Of a stretch of 16,660 bases of DNA, positions 1-7,474 are shown one piece after another; within the stretch, counting starts at the first letter, position 1, and every line of letters begins with the position of its first letter. The translations under genes and the position numbers were made by a program. The stretch covers positions 1 through 16,660 of the forward strand of contig CAMLQS010000080.1 in NCBI GenBank assembly GCA_946482165.1. The letters run 5' to 3'. The notes under the pieces were generated by a model. The model did not search any database, had not been told where the DNA came from, and worked only from the letters and a program-made list of their open reading frames with translations. This DNA comes from an uncultured Verrucomicrobiota bacterium (GTDB taxonomy: Bacteria > Verrucomicrobiota > Verrucomicrobiae > Opitutales > Opitutaceae).

Positions 1-1
1 C

Positions 2-991
2 TGGGCCTTCAAGTTCTGGAAAGCCTCCACCGCCGCCCATGTGCGGCGCGCGGCGCCCTTGATCGCGGAGCTGTCTCTCGCGAGCCGCGCCTGTTTCGAG
101 GAACTCGACACCCTGCCCGATCACGACTGGGGATTTGAGAAAAAGGGCCTGGTGATGTTGTGCCGTGAAAAGCACACGCTCGATGAAGAGGCCAAGACCG
201 CGGCCCAGGCGCGCACCCTCGGCGTGCAGGCGGAAATCTACGATGCCGCGGCCACGGCGAAGCTGAATCCGGGCGCGCGCATGAACGTGGCCGGCTCGAT
301 CTATTTCCCCCTCGACTGCCATCTCTCCCCGCGGCGCTTCATGTCGTCGCTCCAGCGAGAACTGACACGGCTCGGCGTCGCGTTTCGTTGGAACACGGAG
401 GCGCGCTCGTTTCGAAAAGACGGAGGGCGCCTGCGCGCCGTCGAAGTGGATGGCGGGCAGGAGATCCTGGCCGACGAGTTTGTCCTCTGCGGCGGCTCCT
501 GGGCGCCCGATCTCGTGGCGAGCCTCGGCCTGAAGCTGCCGATGCAGGCGGGCAAGGGCTACAGCCTCACGCTGGAGAAGCCCCGCCATCAACTCGCCAC
601 GCCCTCCATCCTCACCGAGGCGCGCGTGGCGGTGACGCCAATGGGCGACACGCTGCGCGTCGGCGGCACGATGGAAATCGCCGGGCGCGATCTCGGCATC
701 AATCCGGTGCGCGTGCGCGGCATCATCGACTCCTTCTGCCGCTATTTCCCGGAGTATGCGCCCGACGATTTCTCCGGCGTGAAGCCGTGGAGCGGCCTGC
801 GCCCCTGCTCGCCGGACGGCATGCCCTACATCGGGCGCACGCAAAAATTCTCCAACCTCTCCGTGGCCGCCGGCCATGCCATGATGGGGCTCAGTCTGGG
901 CCCCATCACCGGCAAGATCATCGCCGACACGCTGGCCGGGCGTCCTATCGCCGCGGCGAAGGCGGCCGTGTTGTCCCCCGACCGTTACTGA
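2..991 (+). CDS. FAD-dependent D-hydroxyproline oxidase/dehydrogenase (DadA-like), 5' truncated by window edge
   Basis: This is an FAD-dependent amine oxidoreductase of the DAO/DadA family. It probably oxidises cis-4-hydroxy-D-proline to 1-pyrroline-4-hydroxy-2-carboxylate, as HypO does in rhizobia. The frame is open to the left edge, so the GTG at 41 is internal and not the start. About 329 residues are visible against roughly 415 for the family, and the N-terminal Rossmann GxGxxG motif is therefore missing. Visible features are a central substrate domain (GSIYFPLDCHLSP), the beta-strand segment GKGYSLTLEKP, and the C-terminal FAD-binding stretch WSGLRPCSPDGMPYIGR followed by AAGHAMMGLSLGP, typical of DadA proteins. 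The family call is firm. The hydroxyproline substrate is inferred from the next two genes, which encode the following pathway steps. The alternative is a generic D-amino-acid dehydrogenase. The gap to the next gene is 30 nt, so they are likely co-transcribed. Confidence 0.85.
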   Translation, partial: WAFKFWKASTAAHVRRAAPLIAELSLASRACFEELDTLPDHDWGFEKKGLVMLCREKHTLDEEAKTAAQARTLGVQAEIYDAAATAKLNPGARMNVAGSIYFPLDCHLSPRRFMSSLQRELTRLGVAFRWNTEARSFRKDGGRLRAVEVDGGQEILADEFVLCGGSWAPDLVASLGLKLPMQAGKGYSLTLEKPRHQLATPSILTEARVAVTPMGDTLRVGGTMEIAGRDLGINPVRVRGIIDSFCRYFPEYAPDDFSGVKPWSGLRPCSPDGMPYIGRTQKFSNLSVAAGHAMMGLSLGPITGKIIADTLAGRPIAAAKAAVLSPDRY

Positions 992-1021
992 ATTTTCCTC
1001 CCCCCCCTAAGCATTCTGCTC

Positions 1022-1933
1022 ATGAACAAGAAGACCATGTCCTGGACCGGCGTCCTCCCCGCGATGACGACCGCCTTCAACGCCGACCTCAGCGTCGACC
1101 ACGCGTTCGTCGCCCGCCACGCCGCCTGGCTCGTGGACAACGGCTGCACCGGCATCGTCGCGCTCGGCTCGCTCGGCGAGAGCGCCACGCTCCGCTTTTC
1201 CGAAAAAGTGGATATCCTGCGCACGCTCGTGCAGGCGGTCGGCGCTCGCGTGCCGGTTGTCGCCGGCATCGCCTCGCTCAGCACCGCCGAGGCGGTCGAG
1301 CTCGCCCGCGCCGCCGAAGAGGTCGGCTGCTCCGGCCTCATGGTCCTGCCGCCCTACGTCTACACCAGCGAGTGGGCGGAGATGCGCGCGCACGTCGAGG
1401 CGGTCATCCGCGCGACCGGGCTCTCCTGCATGCTCTACAACAACCCGGTCGCCTACAAAACCGACTTCCTTCCGGAGCAGGTCGCGGAGCTGGCCTCGGC
1501 GAACCCGAACCTCCACGCGATCAAGGAATCGAGCACCGACGCGCGCCGCGTGACGGCGATCAGGGCCATCTGCGGCGACCGCCTGACTCTCTGCGTCGGC
1601 GTGGACGACGTGATCGTCGAGGGCGTCGAGGCCGGCGCGATCGGCTGGATCGCGGGTCTGGTGAACGCCTTCCCGCGCGAATCCGTCGCGCTCTACGACT
1701 ACGCGATGCGCGGCGAAAAGAAGAAGGCCTTCGAACTCTACAAGTGGTTCCTGCCCCTTCTGCGCATGGATACGGTTCCGAAGTTCGTGCAGCTCATCAA
1801 ACTCGTGCAGCAGGAAGTCGGCATGGGCAATGAGCGCGTGCGCGGTCCTCGCCAGGTCCTCGTCGGCGCCGAGCGCGAGGCCGCTCTCGCCACTCTGCGC
1901 GTCGCCCTCGCGAATCGCCCGAGCCTCGGTTAA
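1022..1933 (+). CDS. 1-pyrroline-4-hydroxy-2-carboxylate deaminase (DHDPS/DapA superfamily)
   Basis: This 303-residue TIM-barrel class I aldolase-like protein has the usual length for the dihydrodipicolinate synthase superfamily. Expected catalytic residues are visible: Schiff-base lysine K168 in HAIKESS, the general tyrosine Y139 in LYNNP, and a GSLGES loop at 49-54 where DapA has GTTGES. Between a DadA-like oxidase and an alpha-ketoglutarate semialdehyde dehydrogenase, the best role is cytosolic deamination and dehydration of 1-pyrroline-4-hydroxy-2-carboxylate to alpha-ketoglutarate semialdehyde (HypD/LhpC type). True DapA is less likely because the context is catabolic. Other superfamily members, such as KDG aldolase or N-acetylneuraminate lyase, fit the neighbours less well. 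The ATG at 1022 has no Shine-Dalgarno motif; a second ATG at 1037 is possible. A run of eight C (1000-1007) lies just upstream. Confidence 0.88.
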   Translation: MNKKTMSWTGVLPAMTTAFNADLSVDHAFVARHAAWLVDNGCTGIVALGSLGESATLRFSEKVDILRTLVQAVGARVPVVAGIASLSTAEAVELARAAEEVGCSGLMVLPPYVYTSEWAEMRAHVEAVIRATGLSCMLYNNPVAYKTDFLPEQVAELASANPNLHAIKESSTDARRVTAIRAICGDRLTLCVGVDDVIVEGVEAGAIGWIAGLVNAFPRESVALYDYAMRGEKKKAFELYKWFLPLLRMDTVPKFVQLIKLVQQEVGMGNERVRGPRQVLVGAEREAALATLRVALANRPSLG

Positions 1934-1941
1934 AGTCCATG

Positions 1942-2014
1942 AGGTGGACGGGCGCGTCCCTGCGCCCGTTGCGTTTGGCCCGAGCCACGGGCGGAGGGCC
2001 CGGCCCGTCCACCT
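1942..2014. repeat. Long imperfect palindrome (REP-like hairpin) between the deaminase and aldehyde dehydrogenase genes
   Basis: The outer arms AGGTGGACGGGC (1942-1953) and GCCCGTCCACCT (2003-2014) are a perfect 12-bp inverted repeat. Inside a mostly unpaired 4x4 internal loop is a second stem, 1958-1969 with 1987-1998, that has one mismatch. The apical loop is 1970-1986. It begins 8 nt after the deaminase stop and ends 35 nt before the dehydrogenase ATG. It could modulate expression within the operon by stabilising the upstream mRNA or partly terminating. There is no U-tract, so a classical intrinsic terminator is unlikely. The size and two-stem architecture suggest a repetitive extragenic palindrome, but copy number cannot be seen here. 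Confidence 0.75.
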
Positions 2015-2049
2015 GAAGTCCAGATCCGACCATTTTGACATACGCTCTC

Positions 2050-3633
2050 ATGAACCTCGACGGACTCTCCCTCATCGGCGCGGCGCGCGGCGCGCCCGGC
2101 TCCAAGACATTTGTCGCGACAAACGCGAGCGACGGCTCGCCGCTGCCGGGAGAGTTCCACTCCGCCTCCGCGGCGGAGGTCGCGCAGGCGGCGCGCCTCG
2201 CGGCCGAGGCTTTCGGCGACTATTCGCGTCGTCCGGCGACGGAGCGCGGGACCCTGCTTCGCGCCATAGCCGCCCGGCTCGAGGCCAACGCCGCGGCGAT
2301 CACCGCCCGGGCGGGGCTCGAAAGCGCGCTGCCTCCCGTGCGTCTCGAGGGCGAGCTGGGGCGCACCTGCTTTCAACTCCGGCTCTACGCGGCCGCGGCG
2401 GAGAGCGGGCTCTCGGCGGGCATCCGCATCGACCACGGCGAACCGGCGCGCAAGCCGCTGCCGAAGCCCGACCTTCGCGCGATGCAGATTCCGCTCGGCC
2501 CGGTGGCGGTTTTTGGCGCGAGCAATTTTCCCTTGGCCTTCTCCGTCGCGGGCGGGGACACCGCCTCCGCGCTCGCCGCCGGGTGCCCCGTCGTGGTGAA
2601 GGCGCATCCGGCGCACCCCGGCACGTCCGAAATCGTCGGACGCCTGATCTGCGAAACGGTTGCGGTGCTCGGTTTGCCCGAGGGGGTGTTCTCCCTGCTC
2701 TTCGACGCCGGCCACGAAGTCGGCGCGGCGCTCGTGACTCAGCCGCAGATCAAGGCGGTCGGCTTCACCGGTTCGCTCGCGGGCGGACGCGCCTTGATGA
2801 ACCTCGCCGCCGCGCGGCCCGACCCGATTCCGGTCTATGCCGAGATGGGCAGCGTGAACCCGATTTTCCTCCTCGGCGGCGCGCTCGCCGATCAGGCGGA
2901 GGCGATCGCGACGGGCTTGCACGCCTCGGTGACCAACGGCGTCGGCCAGTTTTGCACCAAGCCGGGTCTCGTGTTCGTGGACGCGGGCGAGGGCGCCGAG
3001 CGGTTGATCGCGAGGCTGGCCCTTCTGATCGAGGGCACGCCGGCCGGCTCGATGCTTACGGGGGGCATCCGCGCGGCTTACGTGAAGGGCGTTTCCGGTC
3101 TGGCGAGGGCGGCTGGCGTGGGGTGTCGCGCGTCGGTCGCGGAGACTGCGGGGCGCGCGAGCGCGGCTTTGTTCGTGACGGATGCGACGACCTTTCTCTC
3201 CCGGCCGGAGTTGAGCCATGAGGTGTTCGGGCCCACGGCGCTGGTGGTGCGTTGCGCGTCCGCCGCGGAGATGCAGGCGGCGGCGGCGAGCCTCGAAGGC
3301 CAGTTGACCGCGACCGTGCATGCGCGGCCGGACGAGTTGGCGGAGCGTAATAATCTTGTGGATACGCTGGTTGGCAAGGCCGGGCGCGTGTTGTTCGGCG
3401 GTTTCCCCACCGGAGTGGAGGTCGGGCACGCGATGGTGCATGGCGGCCCTTGGCCGGCGACCTCGGACGGTCGCTCGAGCTCGGTCGGCACGATGGCGAT
3501 CCAGCGCTTCCTGCGCCCGGTGTGTTATCAGAATTTCCCGGACGCGGCCCTGCCGCCGGAGCTTCGCGAAGCGAACCCGCTCGGGCTCGCACGCCTGGTG
3601 GACGGCCAGTGGCAGGCGGCGAAAGCCGGGTGA
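2050..3633 (+). CDS. Alpha-ketoglutarate semialdehyde dehydrogenase (NAD(P)+-dependent, KGSADH type)
   Basis: This 527-residue aldehyde dehydrogenase would oxidise 2,5-dioxopentanoate (alpha-ketoglutarate semialdehyde) to alpha-ketoglutarate, the last step of hydroxyproline catabolism. Visible ALDH residues are N159 in GASNFP, K184 in VVVKAHPAHP (cofactor pocket), GFTGS at 238-242, general base E265 in AEMGSVNP, and nucleophile C302 in GQFCTKPG. The EMGSVNPIF and ASNFPLAFSVAGGD signatures belong to the long KGSADH/Vibrio fatty-aldehyde dehydrogenase branch, and its length also fits. The start is set at ATG 2050 (MNLDGLSLIG); an in-frame TTG at 2035 would add five residues with no support. No Shine-Dalgarno motif is visible. 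KGSADHs also serve L-arabinose, D-xylose and glucarate pathways, but the adjacent deaminase and DadA-like oxidase favour hydroxyproline. The final third uses more G- and T-ending codons than the first part. Confidence 0.9.
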   Translation: MNLDGLSLIGAARGAPGSKTFVATNASDGSPLPGEFHSASAAEVAQAARLAAEAFGDYSRRPATERGTLLRAIAARLEANAAAITARAGLESALPPVRLEGELGRTCFQLRLYAAAAESGLSAGIRIDHGEPARKPLPKPDLRAMQIPLGPVAVFGASNFPLAFSVAGGDTASALAAGCPVVVKAHPAHPGTSEIVGRLICETVAVLGLPEGVFSLLFDAGHEVGAALVTQPQIKAVGFTGSLAGGRALMNLAAARPDPIPVYAEMGSVNPIFLLGGALADQAEAIATGLHASVTNGVGQFCTKPGLVFVDAGEGAERLIARLALLIEGTPAGSMLTGGIRAAYVKGVSGLARAAGVGCRASVAETAGRASAALFVTDATTFLSRPELSHEVFGPTALVVRCASAAEMQAAAASLEGQLTATVHARPDELAERNNLVDTLVGKAGRVLFGGFPTGVEVGHAMVHGGPWPATSDGRSSSVGTMAIQRFLRPVCYQNFPDAALPPELREANPLGLARLVDGQWQAAKAG

Positions 3634-3640
3634 ACACTTG

Positions 3641-3704
3641 GGTAGGGCGAGGTCGCGAGGTTCGCCGTAGCATGTGTCGGCGAACGTAGCGGCCTCGCCC
3701 TGCC
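3641..3704. repeat. Two-stem palindrome between convergent genes (REP-like, possible bidirectional terminator)
   Basis: Arms at 3641-3656 and 3689-3704 pair over 16 positions, with two G-U wobbles if transcribed left to right. A 4x4 internal loop follows (3657-3660 with 3685-3688), then a perfect 7-bp stem TTCGCCG/CGGCGAA (3661-3667 with 3678-3684) and a 10-nt loop. It fills almost the whole gap between the convergent aldehyde dehydrogenase and threonine dehydratase stops, where a bidirectional transcription or RNA-stability barrier would be useful. The left arm contains GTAG (3642-3645), a tetranucleotide often found at the foot of RAYT-associated REPs. Its architecture matches the 1942-2014 palindrome, but the arm sequences differ. 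Confidence 0.75.
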
Positions 3705-3711
3705 TCGAACT

Positions 3712-4920
3712 TTAGCCAGTCGTGAGGTTCACGCGGCAGCCGCCGGCGCGAAGGGCCGCCATTATCTGTTCGGAATGGCCCGGGCCCCGGGTGCGGAGCA
3801 GGAAATCGATCGCCACGCTCTGGAGCGGCTGGTCGGCGAAGGTTCGCCGGTGGTTGACCTCGATGATGTTGCCGCCGCTGCGGCCGATGAGGGCCGAGAC
3901 TTCCGATAGCGCGCCGGGCACGTCGCGTGTTTCCACGCGGAGGCTGACGATCTGGCCGCCGCGCACGAGACCGCGCTGGATGATCGAGGAAAGGCTGAAG
4001 AGATCGAGATTTCCCCCGCTGAGCACGAGCCCGACCTTGCGGCCGCGCAGGCGGTCTTTCAGGCGGATCAAGGCGGCGAGACCGGCGGCGCCGGCGCCCT
4101 CGACGACGGTTTTCTCGATCTGGAGCAGCAGGAGAATAGCGTCTTCCAGTTCGCGTTCGGAAACGAGGACGACCTCGCGCACGAGTTCGCGGAGAATCGT
4201 GGTGGCGAGCTCGCCGGGCTCCTTCACGGCGATGCCCTCGGCGACGGTGTAGGGCGCGCATTCGAGCGCTTCGCCGCGGAGGCGCGCGGCCATGGCGGGG
4301 AAACGGTCGGACTGGACACCGATCAGTTCGAGCGACGGGTTGAGCGCGTGGGCCGCGACGGCCATGCCGGCGAGCAGGCCGCCGCCGCCGATGGGGACGA
4401 TCAAGGTGTCGAGGCCGGGTTGCTGCGCCAGCATCTCCAAGGCGAGCGTGCCCTGGCCGGCGATGACCTCGGCGTCGTCGTAGGGGTGGACGAATACAAG
4501 GTCGCGCTCCTTGCAAAGGGCGCGCGCGAAGGCGGCGGCCTCCTGCAGGTTCTCGCCGTGCAGGATCACCTCGGCGCCGTGGCCGCGCGTGTGCTCGACC
4601 TTCACGTCGGGCGTGTGGCGAGGCATCACGATCACGGCGGGGACGCCGAGATGCTTCGCGTGGTAGGCGACGCCCTGGGCGTGGTTGCCGGCGGACATGG
4701 CGATGACGCCGCGCGCGCGTTCCCCGGGCGTGAGCAGGAGGAGCTTGTTGAGCGCGCCGCGTTCCTTGAACGAGGCGGTGAACTGGAGGTTCTCGAATTT
4801 GAGAAAAACCTCCGCGCCGGTGATCGTCGAAAGGGTGACCGAGCGCACGCAGGGCGTGGGTGTCACGCGTCCGCGGATACGTTTCTCGGCGGCTTGGATG
4901 TCGGCGAAGGAGGGACTCAT
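3712..4920 (-). CDS. ilvA: Threonine/serine dehydratase (threonine ammonia-lyase) with C-terminal ACT domain
   Basis: This cytosolic PLP fold-type II enzyme of 402 residues would deaminate L-threonine to 2-oxobutanoate and L-serine to pyruvate. PLP lysine K52 lies in SFKERGALN. The cofactor-binding SAGNHAQG is at 76-83, the glycine-rich phosphate loop GGGGLLAG at 178-185 and SGGN at 301-304. The catalytic domain is followed by one ACT domain (about 324-402), which gives the medium form of about 400 residues. That is shorter than E. coli IlvA, which has two ACT-like modules, and longer than TdcB, which has none. The ATG at 4918-4920 overlaps the TGA of the upstream GH127-type gene as ATGA, which implies translational coupling. 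Position and coupling suggest a catabolic role in using amino acids released from a substrate; a biosynthetic isoleucine role cannot be excluded. The longer open frame upstream is antisense-type noise inside the GH127 gene. Confidence 0.93.
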   Translation of the reverse strand: MSPSFADIQAAEKRIRGRVTPTPCVRSVTLSTITGAEVFLKFENLQFTASFKERGALNKLLLLTPGERARGVIAMSAGNHAQGVAYHAKHLGVPAVIVMPRHTPDVKVEHTRGHGAEVILHGENLQEAAAFARALCKERDLVFVHPYDDAEVIAGQGTLALEMLAQQPGLDTLIVPIGGGGLLAGMAVAAHALNPSLELIGVQSDRFPAMAARLRGEALECAPYTVAEGIAVKEPGELATTILRELVREVVLVSERELEDAILLLLQIEKTVVEGAGAAGLAALIRLKDRLRGRKVGLVLSGGNLDLFSLSSIIQRGLVRGGQIVSLRVETRDVPGALSEVSALIGRSGGNIIEVNHRRTFADQPLQSVAIDFLLRTRGPGHSEQIMAALRAGGCRVNLTTG

Positions 4921-7331
4921 TTGACGTGCTCGTCGGCGAGGGCGGATCGGATGCTGCGCAGGCCGTAGACGGCGGCGATCTCGTTTCCGTTGGTCGCCTG
5001 AAAGCGGACGGTCACCTTTTGTTTGCCGGCGACGAGCTCGGCGGGGAGGGCGTAGCGGACGTCGAAGAAGCGCGGCTCGCCGCCCTTCTCGACCGTCTGC
5101 TCGGCGAGGCGTTGGCCGTCGACCAGGACCTCGAAGGTGCGTTTGCGCCACTCGTCGTTCCAGTAGGTGACGACGAGCGCGGCGGGCTGGCTCGGGTCGA
5201 CGGGCAGGTCGAAGGAGAACCATTTTTTTCCGCGTCGACCGGCGCGGCCCATGGTGCGGTCGGGCGAGGTGTCCTCGCCCTGCTGGTTGAAATCGCGTTC
5301 GGGCTGCATCTCGCCGGGCTGCGCGAAGGCGACGGTGGCGGCTTCGAGGCGGCGGCGCGCCTCGGCCTCGCGGGCGAGCTCGGCGGAACGGGCTTCCCAT
5401 TCGGCTCCGGTGAAGAGATCCCAGTAGACGGCGTAGGTGCGGCGGTGGAGACGATAGAAGGGCGTGAGCTCGACGTCCTGCTCGCGGCCGGCGCCGACGC
5501 TGCGGAAGACGCCAGGGCGATCCGCGACGGGCCGGAGCCAGGCGGAGATTTCGGCGTCGTCGCTGACAAAGACGGGCGGGCGGGCGGCCGCGGCGGCGTG
5601 GCGCTCCTCGGGGCCGAGGTCGCCGGCGAGCACGAGCGGGCCCCAGAGCAGGGCGACGCGGCGCGGGTTGTCGGGCAGCGGTTCGGCGCGGAGCGTCTTG
5701 GGCAGGGTGAGCGCGATCTGATCGCCGTCGCGCCATTCGCGGGTCAGCTCGGCGTAGCCGGCGACGACGGCGGGCGTGGCGACCGGCTCATCGTTGAGCG
5801 AGACGGCGAAGCCTTTCTCCGCCCAGGAGGGGCGGCGGAGGGCGAGGGTGAATTTCTGCGGGGAGGCGAGAGAGAGCTTGAGCGTGGCGGTTTCGCCTTC
5901 CGGGAAGTCGGTGATGACCGCGAGCTTCGCGCCGCGCTTCGCCCACTCGGCGGTGGAGGGGGCGTAGACGTTGACCCAGAGTTTATCGCCGTCGGCGGAG
6001 GCGTGGTAGAGGCCGTCGCCGTGGAGCGCGTGGCTCTCCATGCCGGAGCCGACGCAGCAGGTGAAGCCGTCGAACATGTCCTGATACTCGCGGGTGACGC
6101 CGCGGCCGACGGGCACCATGTAGCAGGTGCGGCCATCCTGCGGATCGATGGATGCGAGGATATGGTTGAAGAGGGCGCGCTCCTCGAACTCGGCGTATCT
6201 GGCGTCGGGGCGCACGGCGAAGAGGGTGCGCGCGAACTTGAGCATGTTGTAGACGTTGCAGGTCTCTGCGGTGCGTCCGTCCACGCGATGGTTGAGCTGG
6301 TCGGGCAGGCCGAAATACTCGTCCTTGCCGTGGCCGCCGGTGGCGTAGGTGTGGTCGTCGGCGACGATGTCCCAGAAGTATTTGGCGGCGGCGCCGGCTT
6401 TTTCCTCACCGGTGTGGAGGTGGTAGATCAGGTCGCCGTAGAGCTTCGGGACCTGGGTGTTGCCGTGTTTGCCGGCGAGGATGTCGCGGCGCTCGGAAAG
6501 CGGGTCGACGAGGGCGCGGTGCTCGAAAAGGCGGTAGGCTTTTTTCCAGCGCTCGTCGCCGGTGTCGGCGTAGAGATCGGCCATGATCTCGTTCATGGCG
6601 CCGAACTCGGTGCCGAGCATCTTCTGGATTTGATCGTCGGTGAGTTTGGAGAGGATGCCTTCGGCCCACTCGGCGAATTTCACCTCGACCTCGAGCGCGA
6701 CGCGGTTGCCGGTGTGGCGGTAGGCGTCGCGGAGGCCGGCGTAGAGCTTGTGCTGCACATACCAGGGCGACCACATGCCGTTTAGGTCGAAGCCGCCGCT
6801 CTCGATGACGCCGCGACCGAGGTCCTCGAAGCGCTTCTTTCCGTCGACGAGGATCTTCTTGCCGTCCTGGCGGACCTCGGCCTGGAGGCCGCCGATGTAG
6901 CCGTCGCCCTGCGCGTCCTGAATGAGTTTCAGTTCGGAGACGACGTAATCGGCGCGTTCCTTGAAGCGGGCGTCGCCGGTGGCTGAATACATGAGGCTGA
7001 CGCCGGAGAGGTAGTGGCCGGCGATGTGGCCGGTGAGCTGGCGTCCGCCGCCGTCCCAGCCGCCGTAGCCGGAATCGGCCTTGGGCTTGAGGCCGGCGCG
7101 CTCGCGCAGGTGGTAGAGCATGCGGTCGGGCTCGAGCTTGAGGAGATAATCGGCGTTGAGGTCCTGCGCGTGCTTGAGCGGGCCGCCGGTGAGACGCACG
7201 GCGGAGAGCGGAAGCGATGGCGCGGCGAGCGGCACGGGCGCGGCGGAGAGGAGGCCGTGCGAAAGGAGAAGAGCGGGGAGCGCGAGACGGAGGAGCGCCG
7301 GGGAGCGGCGGCGTTGCGGCGAAAAAAACAT
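4917..7331 (-). CDS. Secreted beta-L-arabinofuranosidase, GH127/GH146 type (DUF1680 catalytic domain)
   Basis: This 804-residue exported enzyme would release terminal beta-L-arabinofuranose, the sugar linked to hydroxyproline in extensins. The signal peptide is clear: RRR n-region, hydrophobic ALLRLALPALLLSHGLL, and probable cleavage after LSA near residue 30. The (alpha/alpha)6 catalytic domain spans about 45-450. It carries the diagnostic cluster E356 and C358 in TAETCNVYN and C425-C426 in FTCCVGSGMESHA, matching Glu338/Cys340/Cys417/Cys418 of Bifidobacterium HypBA1, where zinc is held and cysteine is the nucleophile. Beta-sandwich domains follow (about 460-620), and a C-terminal module (about 690-800) resembles the DUF6805 type seen in long GH127/GH146 proteins. 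The start ATG 7329-7331 immediately precedes the signal peptide. It is coupled to the dehydratase by a 4-nt overlap and has a symmetric candidate operator upstream. Family is firm; precise linkage and substrate are inferred. Confidence 0.9.
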   Translation of the reverse strand: MFFSPQRRRSPALLRLALPALLLSHGLLSAAPVPLAAPSLPLSAVRLTGGPLKHAQDLNADYLLKLEPDRMLYHLRERAGLKPKADSGYGGWDGGGRQLTGHIAGHYLSGVSLMYSATGDARFKERADYVVSELKLIQDAQGDGYIGGLQAEVRQDGKKILVDGKKRFEDLGRGVIESGGFDLNGMWSPWYVQHKLYAGLRDAYRHTGNRVALEVEVKFAEWAEGILSKLTDDQIQKMLGTEFGAMNEIMADLYADTGDERWKKAYRLFEHRALVDPLSERRDILAGKHGNTQVPKLYGDLIYHLHTGEEKAGAAAKYFWDIVADDHTYATGGHGKDEYFGLPDQLNHRVDGRTAETCNVYNMLKFARTLFAVRPDARYAEFEERALFNHILASIDPQDGRTCYMVPVGRGVTREYQDMFDGFTCCVGSGMESHALHGDGLYHASADGDKLWVNVYAPSTAEWAKRGAKLAVITDFPEGETATLKLSLASPQKFTLALRRPSWAEKGFAVSLNDEPVATPAVVAGYAELTREWRDGDQIALTLPKTLRAEPLPDNPRRVALLWGPLVLAGDLGPEERHAAAAARPPVFVSDDAEISAWLRPVADRPGVFRSVGAGREQDVELTPFYRLHRRTYAVYWDLFTGAEWEARSAELAREAEARRRLEAATVAFAQPGEMQPERDFNQQGEDTSPDRTMGRAGRRGKKWFSFDLPVDPSQPAALVVTYWNDEWRKRTFEVLVDGQRLAEQTVEKGGEPRFFDVRYALPAELVAGKQKVTVRFQATNGNEIAAVYGLRSIRSALADEHVK

Positions 7332-7399
7332 GGGCGTCGGGCTTTTGGAAATCAGGCTCCCCCGGCGCGGAGGAAGCAAGGGCGGCGCGGATCGTCTCT

Positions 7400-7422
7400 C
7401 TTTGTATTTTGATGATACAAAG
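7400..7422. promoter_or_regulatory. Perfect AT-rich inverted repeat, candidate operator upstream of the GH127-type/dehydratase operon
   Basis: CTTTGTAT (7400-7407) and ATACAAAG (7415-7422) form a perfect 8-bp dyad with a 7-nt spacer. It lies 69-91 nt upstream of the GH127-type start, in the 143-nt gap after the BNR_4-GH105 stop. It stands out sharply from the GC-rich surroundings. On the minus strand the spacer side contains TATCAT, which could serve as a -10 element. The half-site resembles those of GntR- and LacI-family sugar regulators (AraR of Bacillus uses a TTTGTAC-type palindrome), and AraC proteins normally prefer direct repeats. No T-tract follows on the minus strand, so a terminator is less likely. 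Confidence 0.5.
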
Positions 7423-7474
7423 AAGGCGCGGACGTCGGGGACTGGCGGCTGTTCACTCGCCGGCCATATCGGGG

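Noticed and set aside
388..1833. Plus-strand 481-codon frame overlapping the oxidase and deaminase genes
   Set aside because: It runs through two well-supported genes in another frame, crosses their intergenic gap and is Arg/Ala/Gly-rich, as expected for a shifted frame.
3060..3633. Shift toward G/T-ending codons in the last third of the aldehyde dehydrogenase gene, as a sign of recombination or transfer
   Set aside because: The protein is collinear and motif-complete with no junction. The shift is modest and could be local strand composition.
4860..6785. Long plus-strand open frame (about 640 codons) opposite the dehydratase/GH127-type genes
   Set aside because: It is a shadow frame of GC-rich DNA. 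The minus-strand frames hold complete catalytic motifs and signal peptides, while this translation is low-complexity Gly/Val/Ala/Glu-rich and matches no family.
7400..7422. Reading the CTTTGTAT dyad as an intrinsic terminator for the BNR_4-GH105 gene
   Set aside because: The stem is AT-rich and weak and no T-tract follows it on the minus strand; an operator is the better reading.
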